A DNA stretch of 64,000 bases, taken from the NCBI GenBank assembly GCA_024449915.1, contig JAMZAV010000301.1:372001-436000 (forward strand), written 5' to 3'. The DNA is from Sweltsa coloradensis (taxonomy: Eukaryota; Arthropoda; Insecta; Plecoptera; Chloroperlidae). Position 1 is the first letter of the stretch. Each line of letters starts with the position of its first letter. The notes under the pieces are model-generated. The model made no database searches. It was not told the origin of the DNA and saw nothing but the letters and a program-made list of their open reading frames with translations. The position numbers and the translations under genes were made by a program. Below are positions 12,774 through 24,168 of this stretch, piece by piece.

Positions 12774-14404
12774 ATAGGAAATATAGCAATCAGTGGTATG
12801 AACAGTGCGAACACCCGCGGACCAACGCCAGAATCAACAAGGCCGATTCAGAACAACTCATGAATTTATTATGTGCTTCGTCGCTATAGGACGGCTCCAA
12901 AGTCACCGTTTACAAACTCCTAAGACAAAAACTGCTGGACTGAAGTCCAAAAAATCATAATTTTCATATTTAAAGACTTCACGATTGTTTAAAGTTTAAA
13001 CTGTTGCAGACTACATATTGATGAATCAAACTTTGCAATAACTTACAATATATAAGTTTTTATATTTAAAGTATCCACGCGCTCTTTATATGAATATATA
13101 CAATTTGTAATAGTACAGAAACCATATTCTAACAGTAAAAGATTTTACTGCGTTATTTGGTTTTATTGGTGTAATCATAGTTTGTAGATATTGTAATTTG
13201 CAATTTCCTTCTTCATCTTTTAATGAGAACCAATCATCACATAATTAATCTAGAGACTAAACATAATCACAATATTTGCAAAGAACACAAATGGAAATAA
13301 AATTAAACCATGAATTGTTCATAGCTCATGCACTCAGATATTCTCGCAAACTATTTGAGATGTTTCATATTTTCTTAATTAATTTCTCATATTGCCTTTT
13401 GAGGCTGGCTTTTCTATGCAACGGACATGACTCTAGTTTCTACACACACAACGTCAAGTCAATTAAATTTAATTAACACATAACCTTAGAGTTAATTAAG
13501 AAATTATCTTTGAAATGTGCACGTGCGATTGACTTATCCGACTTACCCTTGACCTAGTAATAGATTCTATCATAGATTCTATGAAATCAAGCATCTGATC
13601 TACCAGCGAGATATGGATAAGGCATATTTACGCGATAATTGGGTGTCTGTTTCGCCTACAATCTCATTATTTCCTCTCCTTATAGCGCTGGGTGTTGACG
13701 TCTGAAGAGGTGTTAGGCTCCTTGTTATGCGTGCTGTGTAGAGGGTACAGTCTCATCCAAAACATTTCAACGCCAGAGGTTGATTCTTACACCCCACGTG
13801 ATGTAAGCACGTTGCACGAGAGAGGGTGGTAAGAGTTTTCAACGACAACATCAACAAATTATTAGCTATTGATACTGACAGTTGGACTTATGATGAACTT
13901 GTCATTAAACGCTTTTGTACCAGTCTACCATAGACCTCTAATTTAGAGTTTTGTTCGTTTGTTATTTTGTGAAATAAAATAGCTTTTAAGTATCCATCTT
14001 GAAATTTCAGTTTAAAGCGTTTTTCTATTTACATTTTGGTTTAAATTTTACTTATTTACTTTTCTGTCTATTGAAGTGTTTGCCAATATCTTGGCATGGA
14101 GTGTAACCTATTATTGACCTGATAACTACCCGAACTCCTTTATAGCCTTCCACCCGTATTCAACCCCGTCAGAGCACCTCACATCTCTCAACGACCTTGA
14201 AGAGCAGTGAGGGTTCTAGCGAGCCCCTTGATCATTCGGAGAGTCTGAGAGTTTTGCTTTGATTCGCATCACACCCACCATTGGGTTGGTTCAGTAATGC
14301 AACTCACCGAAGGAATTTCTTACGTATAGTTGTCTTGATTGACCAAATTCAGGTAAAGGTCTCTTAATGATCCGAGTGAGGTTCAGCAAACCTATTAAAA
14401 CATC
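12774..14404. other. AT-rich spacer
   Basis: A 12-bp tandem doublet (ATAGATTCTATC/ATAGATTCTATG) lies near 13562. No gene supported. Confidence 0.5.
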
Positions 14405-14664
14405 ATAATTGCGCAACTAAATGTATACTTGTTTTAAAACCTACCCGTTGTAATTATCTCATCGATATATTATGAATCGACCTGTGACCATTATAATTGG
14501 CAATGAATGTATACTTGTTTTAAAACCTCCTTGAAATTATCGTCATCGAATATTTAATAGAATCGAACCTGTGACATTATAATTGCGCAACTAAATGTAT
14601 ACTTGTTTTAAAACCTACCCGTTGTAATTATCTCATCGATATATTAATAGAATCGAACCTGTGA
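14405..14664 (+). repeat. Three-unit tandem repeat, about 87-bp period
   Basis: Units start at 14405, 14493 and 14579 with ATAATTG. Each carries AATGTATACTTGTTTTAAAA and ends in a GAATCGACCTGTGA or GAATCGAACCTGTGA block. Units 1 and 3 are closest over most of their length; unit 2 is more diverged in its middle. The AATCGAACCTGTGA end resembles a reversed pol III B box, so the unit may derive from a SINE fragment. Confidence 0.85.
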
Positions 14665-16689
14665 AAGTGAACGATAAGTTATGGAAATATCGTAACGTGT
14701 GTTTTATGAGTTTAGATATTCCTAAATATCAGTAACATTCAAAACTAGCAGAATATCTAATTTATATTTTATATTTTTGATAAAATGCATTTTTGTTACC
14801 AGGTAAATAAATTAAAAATACTTAAATTTTTACAATAATTATTGCTATTGCTCTGTTCTTGATTGTTTAAATAAATAAAGAACTCAGTGTGCCCTAGCCC
14901 TAGACGCAGTCACTATTATTATTCTCAATTATATATTTTTCTCTACCACCTGCACAAAACGTAAGTAAAACAAATTGAAATCAGAATTGAAACCTGTTGA
15001 ATAACATAGAATATAGATGAACCAGCCAGACCTGTTTGTGACTGGATGCCAGCTGCAAATGAATGGCAATTCTAAAAGCATAAACAGCCGCGATTGGCCT
15101 GTGTCTGCGCTTTCGATAAGTTTTTCTGACAAAGGTAAAATATTATTTTAAAGCGTATACAATCATTTGCACCAAATTATGCTCGTTGAAAATAGGGGTT
15201 TCAATTAAAGTTATAATAAATATATTTGGACTTGATATTCAGTAGTATAAATGAAACATGTTACTTTTCAACGCAGTACTGTTCATATATTTGAAAGGAT
15301 TGTTTGTACAGTACACTGAATACATATTTTCAACACATTCATAGCTAGGTTTCACATTTTACTGAAATACATCCAATCGTATCGCGCTTCGTAAAGGATA
15401 TAGTTGTGTGTTTTATTGATGATTAATTTGCGAGTTTTAGCTTCCCTCGTGTGACATATTAGTTGCTTTATGAACCATCTCATAAAAAATAAATTAGTAT
15501 GAAGAATAAATTTAAATAATCATGATTTGTTATCCCTGTAATCAAGGTTTGGGGTAACCCAAACGTATGAGCAGCAACCAAATCACACTAGGTATAGAAG
15601 ATGACATTTTAATCAATTTGGCCGAGTTTGCATGAATAATTTTCGTCTTCGCTATGATGTGAAGTCATTATTATTTAATGATGACATAAACGAGAATGTT
15701 CGTGGTTTGAAGGTGAAAAACAAAATTACCGCATGTTCGTTTTATATACTCAAAGGTATTAAATTTCAAACGTCATGCTTAATTGACCTAATTAATGACA
15801 AGTTTCGAGAATTGTAATGTTTTGGCATTTAATAATGTGACAGAAGTTGGCGTGCACCATGTGAACTGCCACGTGAAAGCAATGTTTGTTACAGAATCTG
15901 ATACCCCGAAAATTACGCGATATTAATTGAAATCAAGCGTAAATTTCAATCAGATGATCGAATTATACCCCAAACAAACATATTATGTACCGCAGCGGCA
16001 GAAAGTGAAATCTTGCATGAAGGTGGATATTGGTGCTATACTCAGCCCGAGGACCAATGTGCGAATAAATCAGAGTACCACACTTCCACTCTCTGGCAAA
16101 TTAGTAGAATATAAAACGTAATCAATTCAATATGCACTAAAACGAATCAATTGGTTCGCGTAGTGATAAAATACATGCAATTAAAACTTTAACGAAGTAA
16201 TTTACTCAAAGAATCTTCAATTAGTTTCGTCTAATGCATGTGTTGCTACTAATAACATGTTTTAACGATCTGCATATAAAAATGGGAGAATTATAATTGA
16301 ACTTCAACTTGCAAAAGCATTCAGTACTTACCAAAGCAAATGTTTTAATTAATCTCAGAACGTATCCGTAAGTATCAAGGATGAAGTTTTTACAGAAAAA
16401 TAAAGACACTTGCGGAATGTTGTAATGAACTTTAACACAAACTTGTCAGGTTAATTCATTAAGACAATCAATAAATCTAGCAGTAAGGCAAATAAGACTT
16501 TTCGTCGATAGAAAAGAAAATGTTACCAACACATCTTCACTTGACTCTCTATTTCATATCAACAACATCGATTCAACTTTATTACGTGATAAACAAACGT
16601 GCATTTATTATTTACCGTATCAGGTACAGTAATTTTTATATTGGGGGTCCTTATGAAATGTACGATGTTCCAATTAGACATAGAATATT
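14665..16689. other. AT-rich spacer
   Basis: No convincing gene or repeat. It ends at the T that flanks the rolling-circle-type element starting at 16690. Confidence 0.5.
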
Positions 16690-16934
16690 TGGATGAGCGT
16701 AGCGAGCGTAGCGAGCGAAGCGAAGATTCCATTTCACTACACTGGAGAAAAAAATCCGGAATGTTTTTTTTTCTTTTTTTTTTTTTTTTGTATTTTTGTG
16801 TGTTTGTTAACACGATTCCGGCTAAACCGATACTCCGATTGCGATGAAATTTTATGGAGGCCTTCGAAATCTCTGAACTTAGAACTGCCACGTTTTTGAG
16901 CGCAATCGGGAAAATTTTTCTTATAAAAAACGCA

Positions 16935-17257
16935 ATTTTACGATTTTTTTCGATTTTTAAAAAATTCTTCGACTTATAACACTTACATGCTTTATCCGAT
17001 TGTAATGATTTTTTATTAGAACCTTAATTTTATGAATTAAGATATTCGTGTGAAATTTGAGCTTAATCGAAACATTATTTCTCATGAAATCGAAATTTTA
17101 CGGGTTTTTTTCTTTTTTAAAACAATTCTTTGACATATAACACCTACATGCTTTATCCTATTGTAATGAATTTTTTATAGAACCTTAATTTCATGAATTA
17201 ATATATTCGTGTGAAATTTGAGCGCAATCGAATAATTATTTCTTATGAAAATCGCAA
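16935..17257 (+). repeat. Internal tandem units of subfamily A (two, about 161 bp)
   Basis: Each unit runs from a TTTTACG…T-rich start through CTTATAACACYTACATGCTT or a close variant, GAACCTTAATTT, ATTCGTGTGAAATTTGAGC and a TCATGAAA/TTATGAAA end. The same unit occurs once in the 18208 copy, twice in the 40432 copy and about three times in the 39318 copy, so unit number varies between copies. Confidence 0.75.
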
Positions 17258-17277
17258 TTTTACGATTTTTTTCTTTT

Positions 17278-17350
17278 TGGATGAGCGTAGCGAGCGTAGC
17301 GAGCGAAGCGAAGATTCCATTTCACTACACTGGAGAAAAAAATCCGGAAT

Positions 17351-17383
<33 letters not shown>

Positions 17384-17903
17384 CTTTCTTTCTGTATTTT
17401 TGTCTGTCTGTTAACACGATTCCGGCTAAACCGATACTCCGATTGCGATGAAATTTTATGGTGGCCTTCGAAATCTTTGAACTAAGAACTGCCAGTTTTT
17501 AGCGCAATCGAAAAATTATTTCTCATGAAAATCGCAATTTTACGATTTTTTTCGATTTTTAAAAAATTTCTTCGACTTATAACACCTACATGCTTTATCC
17601 GATTGTAATGATTTTTTCACAGAACCTTAATTTTAAGAATTAATATATTCGTGTAAAATTTGTGCGCAATCGAATAATTATTTCTTATGAAAATTTTAAT
17701 ATTACGATTTTTTCCTTTTTTAAAATTACGATTAATTTTTTTAAAAAAAGTTAATTTTTTATTTAATTTGATTTAATTTTTAAAAAATTTCAACAAAGTT
17801 CTGATTTTTCCACAGAACAACAGAAAATCCGCAAAACACATGGCAGCTCAATTCACCAATTACGCTCATCCAACAACGCGGCGGGACTTAAGCGTTTTCC
17901 TAG
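17278..17903 (+). mobile_element. Helentron-like element, subfamily A (nested copy)
   Basis: A 626-bp element inserted inside the element at 16690. Left flank TTACGATTTTTTTCTTTT and right flank TTTAAAATTACG rejoin to the uninterrupted order seen inside this same element near 17702-17731. The start is buried in a T run (TTTTTGGATGAGCG). It has the same three leader units as its host copy and ends in CTAG at 17900-17903 followed by T. No target-site duplication is needed to explain the junctions. A T tract after AATCCGGAATG is the longest among the copies. Confidence 0.88.
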
Positions 17904-18207
17904 TTTAAAATTACGTAAATATTATGATTTATAAAAAAATTAAGTTAATTTTTAATTTAATTTAATTTAATTTAAAAAAAATCTTCGAATAAGTAATGAT
18001 TTTTTCACAGAACAACAGAAAATCCGCGTAACTCAATGCAGCTCAATGCACCAATTACGCTCATCCAACAACGCGGCGGGACTTAAGCGTTTTCCTAGTA
18101 TTGAATATTTAAAGTGTACCATTCGAAACCAACACTATATCTCTGACCCCATCGACGAGAAATAATGACCAAGAAGTGGTTGTTGGCAGGTAGGCTTAAA
18201 CGTTTGT

Positions 18208-18809
18208 TGGATGAGCGTAGCGAGCGAAGCGAAGATTCCATTTCACTACACTGGAGAAAAAAATCCGGAATGTTTTTTTTTCTTTCTTTTTTTTTGTATT
18301 TTTGTCTGTCTGTTAACACGATTCCGGCTAAACCGATACTCCGATTGCGATGAAATTTTATGGATGCCTTCGAAATCTCTGAACTAAGAACTGCCACCTT
18401 TTTGAGCGCAATCGAAAAATTATTTCTCATGAAAATCGCAATTTTACGATTTTTTTTCGATTTTTTAAAAATTTCTTCGACTTATAACTCCTACATGCTT
18501 TATCCGATTGTAATGATTTTTTCACAGAACCTTAATTTTAAGAATTAATATATTCGTGTAAAATTTGTGCGCAATCGAATAATTATTTCTTATGAAAATT
18601 TCAATATTACGATTTTTCCTTTTCTTAAAATAACAATTAATTTAAAAAAATAAAGTTAATTTTTTATTTAATTTGATTTAATTTAAAAAAAAAATTCAAA
18701 AAAGTTCTGATTTTTTCACAGAACAACAGAAAATCCGCATAACACATGGCAGCTCAATGCACCAATTACGCTCATCCAACAACGCGGCGGGACTTAAGCG
18801 TTTTCCTAG
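18208..18809 (+). mobile_element. Helentron-like element, subfamily A, compact copy
   Basis: 602 bp and the cleanest copy. Start TGGATGAGCG (left flank TTTGT), leader with two GAGCG units, TTCGAAATCTCTGAACTAAG block and one internal ~160-bp unit. The 3' inverted repeat CGCTCATCCA lies at 18769-18778. Hairpin arms AACGC at 18781-18785 and GCGTT at 18798-18802. CTAG lies at 18806-18809, followed by T. Counting flank bases, TTGTTGGATGAGCG and CGCTCATCCAACAA match over 14 bp. The 3' inverted repeat is internal to the hairpin, hence the asymmetric repeats typical of Helitron2/Helentron. Non-coding. Confidence 0.85.
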
Positions 18810-20078
18810 TAAACTAAACGCAACAACTTTAGTCCCACTCGTTCAATACAGGAGCTGAGGTAAATATCTACAGTGGGAGAAGGAATTATATCACCAGACA
18901 TCTTACATTAAACAAAGACTAATGTTATTTAACGAATAGTTTTGTATCAATTTAAGATTTTTTTTAAAAGATTTTTTTTAACACTATGTTGTGGTTATAT
19001 TCGTATGAGTAGCAGTGTATGAATACAAAAACTATGTAGTAACTTGAAAACAAAAATGTAATTTTTTACAAAATGTCAATTTAATAAATTTAACGTGGTA
19101 AAGCGAACAAACAAATTTGTGTTGTATACAGATATTTACAACAAAACCAAGAGCAATCAAACCGGCCACTGTAAATAGTATTTTTACTACATCTGATAAG
19201 GTGTTGATGTAAACTTTCCTGGCCTTAGGGGTGTTAAGGTTGTAAACGAGGTTTTCATTCTAGGCTTGACGACCTTGGCGCGCACATTACGATTGTGTTC
19301 CTACCCGGTTTTATAGGCGTCGTTAACCTGGGAGTGACCCATTTAAGTACAGCCAAAGTTATTGTGGCTCACACACCCAATACCAGCCTAGACGTCCCAG
19401 ACTAACTCACTGAAATAACACATCATCCGTAGCTTACCAAATAGTCGGCTTACTAATAACTACCAATGGTTGTGTTTAACGAGCGAAGGGTATTACTGCA
19501 GAAGAAACAATGCACATAAAGGTCAATTAGTGTTGATGAAACGAATACTTGTGCTGTCGTATAGTTTCTATTTTGAGCCTGCGAGACGAGGACATACCCA
19601 TGAAAGACTCGAAACACCCTTAAGGATCAACACAAAATAAAGTGCGATTTGTTTGCAGGCATGATAATAAAATTGCACTTTCTGCACCATATGTTACACA
19701 CACACACACCTCCATACTCTCATATCTTGTCCCGGAAACTATTTTAACTATATCTCTAAATAATTTTTATATCTTTTGCCCAATCCACATTTTTGATCCA
19801 TTTTAGCTTCCAAACATGAATCTGCTGGTTGATGTGTCTATCAATCACCAAAAGGTATTTCCTCATCGAATTCCAATAGCTTTTAACTCATTTACACAAT
19901 CCCGTTCAATTAGATTTTTGCTAATTGCTACCTTCATTCTCAAATATCCCACAAATTAAATAATCGGCAACGCTTTCTTGTTGTTTTTTTAATTATACTG
20001 TTTTACTGGATGATTTGATATTTTCCATGCGTTATTGCTTCTATAATCAAAAAGTTATCTCATATATCTCTGCACGAA
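18810..20078. other. AT-rich spacer
   Basis: GC-richer stretch at 19190-19420 with no recognisable function. Short CA repeat near 19698. No gene supported. Confidence 0.5.
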
Positions 20079-20537
20079 AGCACGGGTACGGGAATACACA
20101 AAGATAGAGCGAAGTGACAATCAACAGATCGTCGAAGAAGAATACAAAAATTATAAATTAAATCGTTTTTTCCCGTTAGACGAAATTATTCTTGATTTTG
20201 GTGGAGGTGCCGGGTACGCCGAGAGATTTAAAAATAAATTATTGTATCTCTCCTGCTTCAATCTGATAGATGCAGATGACATAAATATTATAACTTTCTG
20301 AGGAGCTAGATACCCTTGTTCTTATCTGTAAATCAGTTTTAATAACTGAATAGGATAAACGTGAAAAAAAAACTCCTGGATCACTAGAAACTTTATGTAT
20401 CTTCCTTGTAGAAGGTCAATGCATATCAATTGGAGGTCATGTTCGTTTTTATCTTGAGGCGAGACACGTACACAGACGGACGGACGGACGGACAAAAGGA
20501 CAGAAAGTTATGCACGTCGAAAATACTAGGGAGTGAA
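20079..20537 (+). repeat. Family F dispersed repeat, nearly complete forward copy with an insertion
   Basis: Head AGCACGGGTACGGGAATACA, then AACAGATCGTCGAAGAAGAA and TTTGGTGGAGGTGCCGGGTA. A foreign insertion occupies about 20232-20366. It resumes with CTTGTAGAAGGTCAATG, TTGGAGGTCATGTTCG, ACGGACGGACGGACGGACAA and an end near CTAGGGAGT. It directly abuts an inverted copy of the same family. Apart from the insertion this is one of the longest copies in the window. Class unknown; no terminal signature matched a named superfamily with confidence. Confidence 0.7.
20232..20366 (+). mobile_element. Retroposon (tail family G) inserted into family F
   Basis: This segment is absent from the other family F copies. 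It ends TAACTGAATAGGATAAACG followed by GAAAAAAAAA, matching the terminal block of tail family G plus a poly(A)-like tail. Upstream GATGCAGATGA resembles the TGTCTGCATCT region of the minus copy at 11.1 kb only weakly. No clear target-site duplication. Confidence 0.5.
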
Positions 20538-20790
20538 ACTCCCATACAGAAATGCTTTTTATCCATCCGTCTCTCTTTGCGTTCTCACGATAACCAGACA
20601 TAACATCTGATTGGTATGCGTTTTTAATGACATTACCCTTAAACAAGGATGATTCAGATTGTTTTTGGTGACCCCGGGTCAGCTAGCGTCATCCAAGTGG
20701 GGTATTAAAAAACCCGGCACCTCCACCAACCAAGATAATTCTTTCACAATTTGTGTTTATTCTTCTTCTTCTTCTGTTTTTAAGTATCTT
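20538..20790 (-). repeat. Family F dispersed repeat, inverted partner
   Basis: Read on the minus strand, landmarks run in the same order as the copy to its left: TTGGTGGAGGTGCCGGGTTT, GCTGACCCGGGGTCACC, CATCC, GTCAATG-like, then CTCACGATA-like and GACGGAT remnants. The junction with the forward copy is the hairpin GGGAGT-GAA-ACTCCC near 20530-20545. The pair is therefore tail to tail. Confidence 0.65.
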
Positions 20791-21018
20791 AGCTCCAATG
20801 CTTTTGGTACTCAAATATCCGTATTTGTCATTATATATTGTAATAATTTTATAGTTTTTGATGATAGACTACATAATGTTTTTAATATAAATTGTATGCT
20901 ATTCTGTTTTATACATTTAACATAAGTTTTTATATAATACTTGGGATTTATGTTAATTGTCAGCAATGATATATTTAATTTTTTTGTGGAGATAAATCCA
21001 GAAATAACAAAATCTATC

Positions 21019-21050
21019 ATAGGCGAGAATCGAACCCGGGTTTTCCGAGA
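21019..21050 (-). repeat. tRNA-like B-box remnant
   Basis: The minus strand reads AACCCGGGTTCGATTCTCGC, a strong pol III B-box consensus, with no recognisable A box or cloverleaf around it. Likely a decayed SINE. Confidence 0.4.
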
Positions 21051-21201
21051 AATATTTAATTATGTTTTAATAAATATATTATTTCTAGCATTCTCATTTC
21101 TTTCCAAGCGTCCTTAAGGTAGTTAGTCGTTAAATCATCTCTTTGCAGCAGATATCATAACACCAGTTGACCATAGACTTTATTTGAATTCAACATATTA
21201 T

Positions 21202-21947
21202 TGGTACGTCTGACGAGGTAGTGGCGAAGGCGAAATTCCATTTACACACTGAAAAAAATCCGGAATCATTTTGTTTTTATTTATTCTTTTTCTGTAATAT
21301 TGTGTTTTCAGCAGATTCGGCAAACCGAATAATTCCAAATGAAATTTTCTGGAGGCCTTCGTAAACTTGACCGGAACTGCCAACGTTTCAGCAATCGAGG
21401 AAATTATTTCAGAAAATAGCTTTTACGAGTCCTTTTTCGATTTTTAAAATTCTTGACTTATAAACCACTCAATCCTTATTCTGATTTAATATGTTTTTCA
21501 CAGAACCACAATTTTATGAATTAAGATCCGTGTGAAATTAGAGCGACAATTGAAAATTATTTCTATGAAAATCAATTTTACGTTTTTTTTCTTTTTAAAA
21601 CAATTCTTTGACTTTGAACACCTACATGCTTTAACCGATTGTAATAATTTTTTTCACAGAACCTTAATTTATGAATTAATATATTCGTGTATGAAATTGT
21701 AGCGCAATCGAATAGATATTTTTTATGAAAATCGCAATTTTACCGATTTTTTTCTTTTTTTTTAAATTACGATTTAATTAAAAAAATTAAAAATAAGTTT
21801 ATTTTTTATTAATTTAAATTAATTTAAAAAAAAATCTTCAACTAAGTAATGTCTTTTCCAAAAACAGAAAATCCGCATAACACATGGCAGCTCAATGCAC
21901 CAATTACGCTCATCCAACAACGCGGCGGGACTTAAGCGTTTTCCTAG
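21202..21947 (+). mobile_element. Helentron-like element, subfamily A, decayed copy
   Basis: The head is eroded (TGGTACGTCTGACGAGG) and many small deletions occur, but blocks such as TTTTTACGAGTCCTTTTTCG and ATATTCGTGT follow the subfamily order. The 3' end is well preserved: CGCTCATCCA, AACGC-12 nt-GCGTT, CTAG at 21944-21947, then T. Left flank base is T. 746 bp, with about two to three internal units. The asymmetric preservation may reflect age plus small deletions. Confidence 0.78.
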
Positions 21948-22727
21948 TTAACGTTCATGATACCGTGATGTGGTGGTTTGCAAAGGTAATCAAACGACAT
22001 TTGCGAAAATAATATACACCCCAGTCACCAACGGTGCTCTTGAAATATAAGCTTTTACAAAAAAATCACAACTTCGCTTTTGAAAGTCAAAACCAAAATA
22101 ATTCATCAAAGAGAACTCAACGTGCACTAATTTCTAAACGCTATTGACCGGACTGGCGCCAGAACGGCTGTCCACATAAACGGCCAGGCACGGAAATTAC
22201 AACTTCCTCGCCGTTTGAAAGCCACTGAAAGTAGCGACGGACGAAATTACATAGTAGATCAAGAAGATTCCACTTTAAACGCATAACTTTTTAATTCAAA
22301 TAACTGTTGCTGTCTGCAACAGGGAATCACAGACAGATCGTGCGGGAAATCAAAGTAATTTCAGTTTTAGTTTAGTTACTAGGGGGATTTTGTTCGTGCT
22401 TTCTCATGTAGCGTGCTGTAAATCCAATGAACTCTCTAAGGGAAAATACGTTTGACCTTCGCTCGTGATTTGTTTTTAATCAATCACGGCACCAACAGAT
22501 CGAAAACAAAGTTCGGCTGCAAATACGAATATAATTGAAGATTTGGTTTTGTTACGTTATACATGTCCAGTCCTCAACAACTTATAAAATAGATATTTGC
22601 ACCGGCTTAGATTGTTTCTTTCTTTGAAACATTTGCATTTTTCACTCTTTTACTAATGCCGAATTCGGATTTAAAGAATGAATTATGTAGACTGTTATAA
22701 ACTGTGTGGTGTAAATCTGTCTTTTAG
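21948..22727. other. Spacer
   Basis: GC-richer patch at 22145-22240. No gene or repeat recognised. Confidence 0.4.
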
Positions 22728-23153
22728 TGAACGAAGCTCCCCTACAAAGTTAATTTGTTGTCCGTCTGTCAGTTCGCCCGTAAGTCCGTCCGATTTTCTG
22801 TGCAGTTCACGTCTCACGATAAAAATCGGACGACCTCAGACTGACGTTTGTTGTTGTATTCATTGCCTTTCATCGAGGATGATAAAAAATACTTGGTGAC
22901 CATTGTGGTCTGGGTGAGTCAAGCGTCACCCCAACTTTATAAAAAATACCCGGCACCTCCACCAACAAAGAGGTTTTATTGCACTGACAACGTAATTTTA
23001 GTATTATATCGTTCATTATACACGGCACCTCCACCAACAACGACTTGATCAATGGAAATAAACGTATTATTTCATTTTCCTATTATCTTCGACGATCTGT
23101 TGCTTAGTAGCTTAACGCTCCTCCCTCTTTGGGGTACTTCTGTACCCGTGCTA
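22728..23153 (-). repeat. Family F dispersed repeat, long minus copy
   Basis: On the minus strand the head GCACGGGTACAGAAG near 23150 leads to GCAACAGATCGTCGAAGAT. Two GGTGGAGGTGCCG landmarks (near 23022 and 22948, about 75 bp apart) follow, then GTCACCAAGTA, CATCCTCGATGAAAGGCAATG, CTCACGATA on the opposite strand, GACAGACGGACAA and GGGGAGCTTCG. This is the most complete single copy (426 bp) and shows a partial duplication around the landmark. Confidence 0.72.
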
Positions 23154-23171
23154 CTTAATTTAATTGTTTTA

Positions 23172-23329
23172 TTGGCTCGTTGGTCTTGTGGTTAGCGTAT
23201 CTGCTTCCAATGCAGAAGGTTCAGTGTTCGATTTCCGTCAAAGTCTGAAGTTTTTTAACTTCTGATCCTCGTGATACATTTATTCAATGAATGTGTTACG
23301 GAACAAATAATAATAATAATAATAATAAA
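23172..23329 (+). mobile_element. tRNA-derived SINE with (AAT)n tail
   Basis: The tRNA-like head has A-box region TGGTCTTGTGGTTAGCG, an anticodon-like stem-loop TCTGC-TTCCAAT-GCAGA and B-box region GGTTCAGTGTTCGATTTCC. A body with TGAAGTTTTTTAACTTCTGA follows, then an (AAT)n tail at 23306-23329. Head, body and simple tail in one 158-bp unit make a SINE more likely than a functional tRNA. The acceptor stem does not close convincingly. Confidence 0.7.
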
Positions 23330-24168
23330 TGTATGTGAAATTCTCTCGATTTACAGATCAAGCAATTTTCGCTAGAATCGTATCCTCCCGCCCTATAACT
23401 AAGATCTTGGCCTATTCCTAATGAGATAACAAACGAGTGAACCATTGTTATCTTGACATAATTTAGAGAGCTAAGGCTAATAGCAACAATCTACTAGAAC
23501 AATACAAAAATATGGAATAAATTGGAGGACAAACAAATTAATCCTAGGAAATCAACAAACAATAACATTGCAAACAAAATGTGTTTCCTATTTTCCTTCA
23601 GCAAAAGAAGAGCGAATGTATATTCTAACCCAGTTTAAGCAGTGTAGGTCGCTTGATGCATCTCTGTCACACCTCGTCACACAAATCCGGCTTATTTCAT
23701 GTCAGCGTTGTGTAGAGCACCCTTCGTCGTGTAGATATTTCCATCTTTCTAGCACCCGCCACTCCCGTCAACTCTATTATTCCTCTGTGCAATACACCCA
23801 CCGCAGACAATACTTCGCCTCCATTGTGCAAGCGTCTTAATGAAGTGCGTCAGCTCGAGCGCTCCTAGCGGAGGTTCAAGGAGGCTCTAATTGTCTCTGC
23901 TAGGCGGATTTGGAATTCACTACTTGTATCTTATCGAAACATACCTTGTAAGTAGTAGGTAAGTCTAGTGCTTAATAAGGGCTATAAGGAGCTTAGCTAC
24001 AAGTGTTGTAGTTGCTAAGTTACTAAGCGCTAATTGGACGCCTGCGATTGCTGATTCCTAATCTCGTAACCAAAGCCTTTCTCGCATTAAACACAGAACA
24101 ACGAACAATGATTATATTATGCGTCATGGCAGCGAGTTTTAAACAAAACATAGTTTATATCGTCACGT
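23330..24168. other. Spacer
   Basis: A stretch at 23568-23840 is open on the plus strand for 90 codons, but I recognise no family, domain or splice context. GC-richer around 23640-23900. Confidence 0.4.

Larger units (their letters stand above)
16690..18098 (+). mobile_element. Helentron-like non-autonomous element, subfamily A (outer copy, interrupted)
   Basis: Starts TGGATGAGCG after a T. It has three GAGCGTAGC-type leader units, the common leader through TCCATTTCACTACACTGGAG, T-rich tracts, then a TTCGAAATCTCTGAACTTAG block. Two ~161-bp internal tandem units follow (about 16935-17095 and 17096-17257). It is interrupted by another full copy at 17278-17903 and resumes at 17904. It ends with inverted repeat CGCTCATCCA, hairpin AACGC-12 nt-GCGTT and terminal CTAG (18095-18098), followed by T. 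Without the insert it is 783 bp. No protein is encoded; any replicase must come from elsewhere. The class is inferred from end structure. Confidence 0.8.

Noticed and set aside
16599..17451. Several overlapping open frames encoding Ser-Glu-Arg repeats and phenylalanine runs
   Set aside because: They are translations of the GAGCGTAGC leader and T tracts of the Helentron-like elements. The same frames recur in every copy and carry no domain.
20199..20733. A 535-bp DNA transposon with 18-bp terminal inverted repeats (GGTGGAGGTGCCGGGT)
   Set aside because: Family F homology continues outside both motifs, and the interior is two copies meeting tail to tail, so the motif is internal rather than terminal.
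23172..23241. tRNA-Gly or tRNA-Trp gene
   Set aside because: A 5-bp anticodon-like stem with a TTCCAAT loop exists, but the acceptor stem does not close and a SINE body with an (AAT)n tail follows directly.
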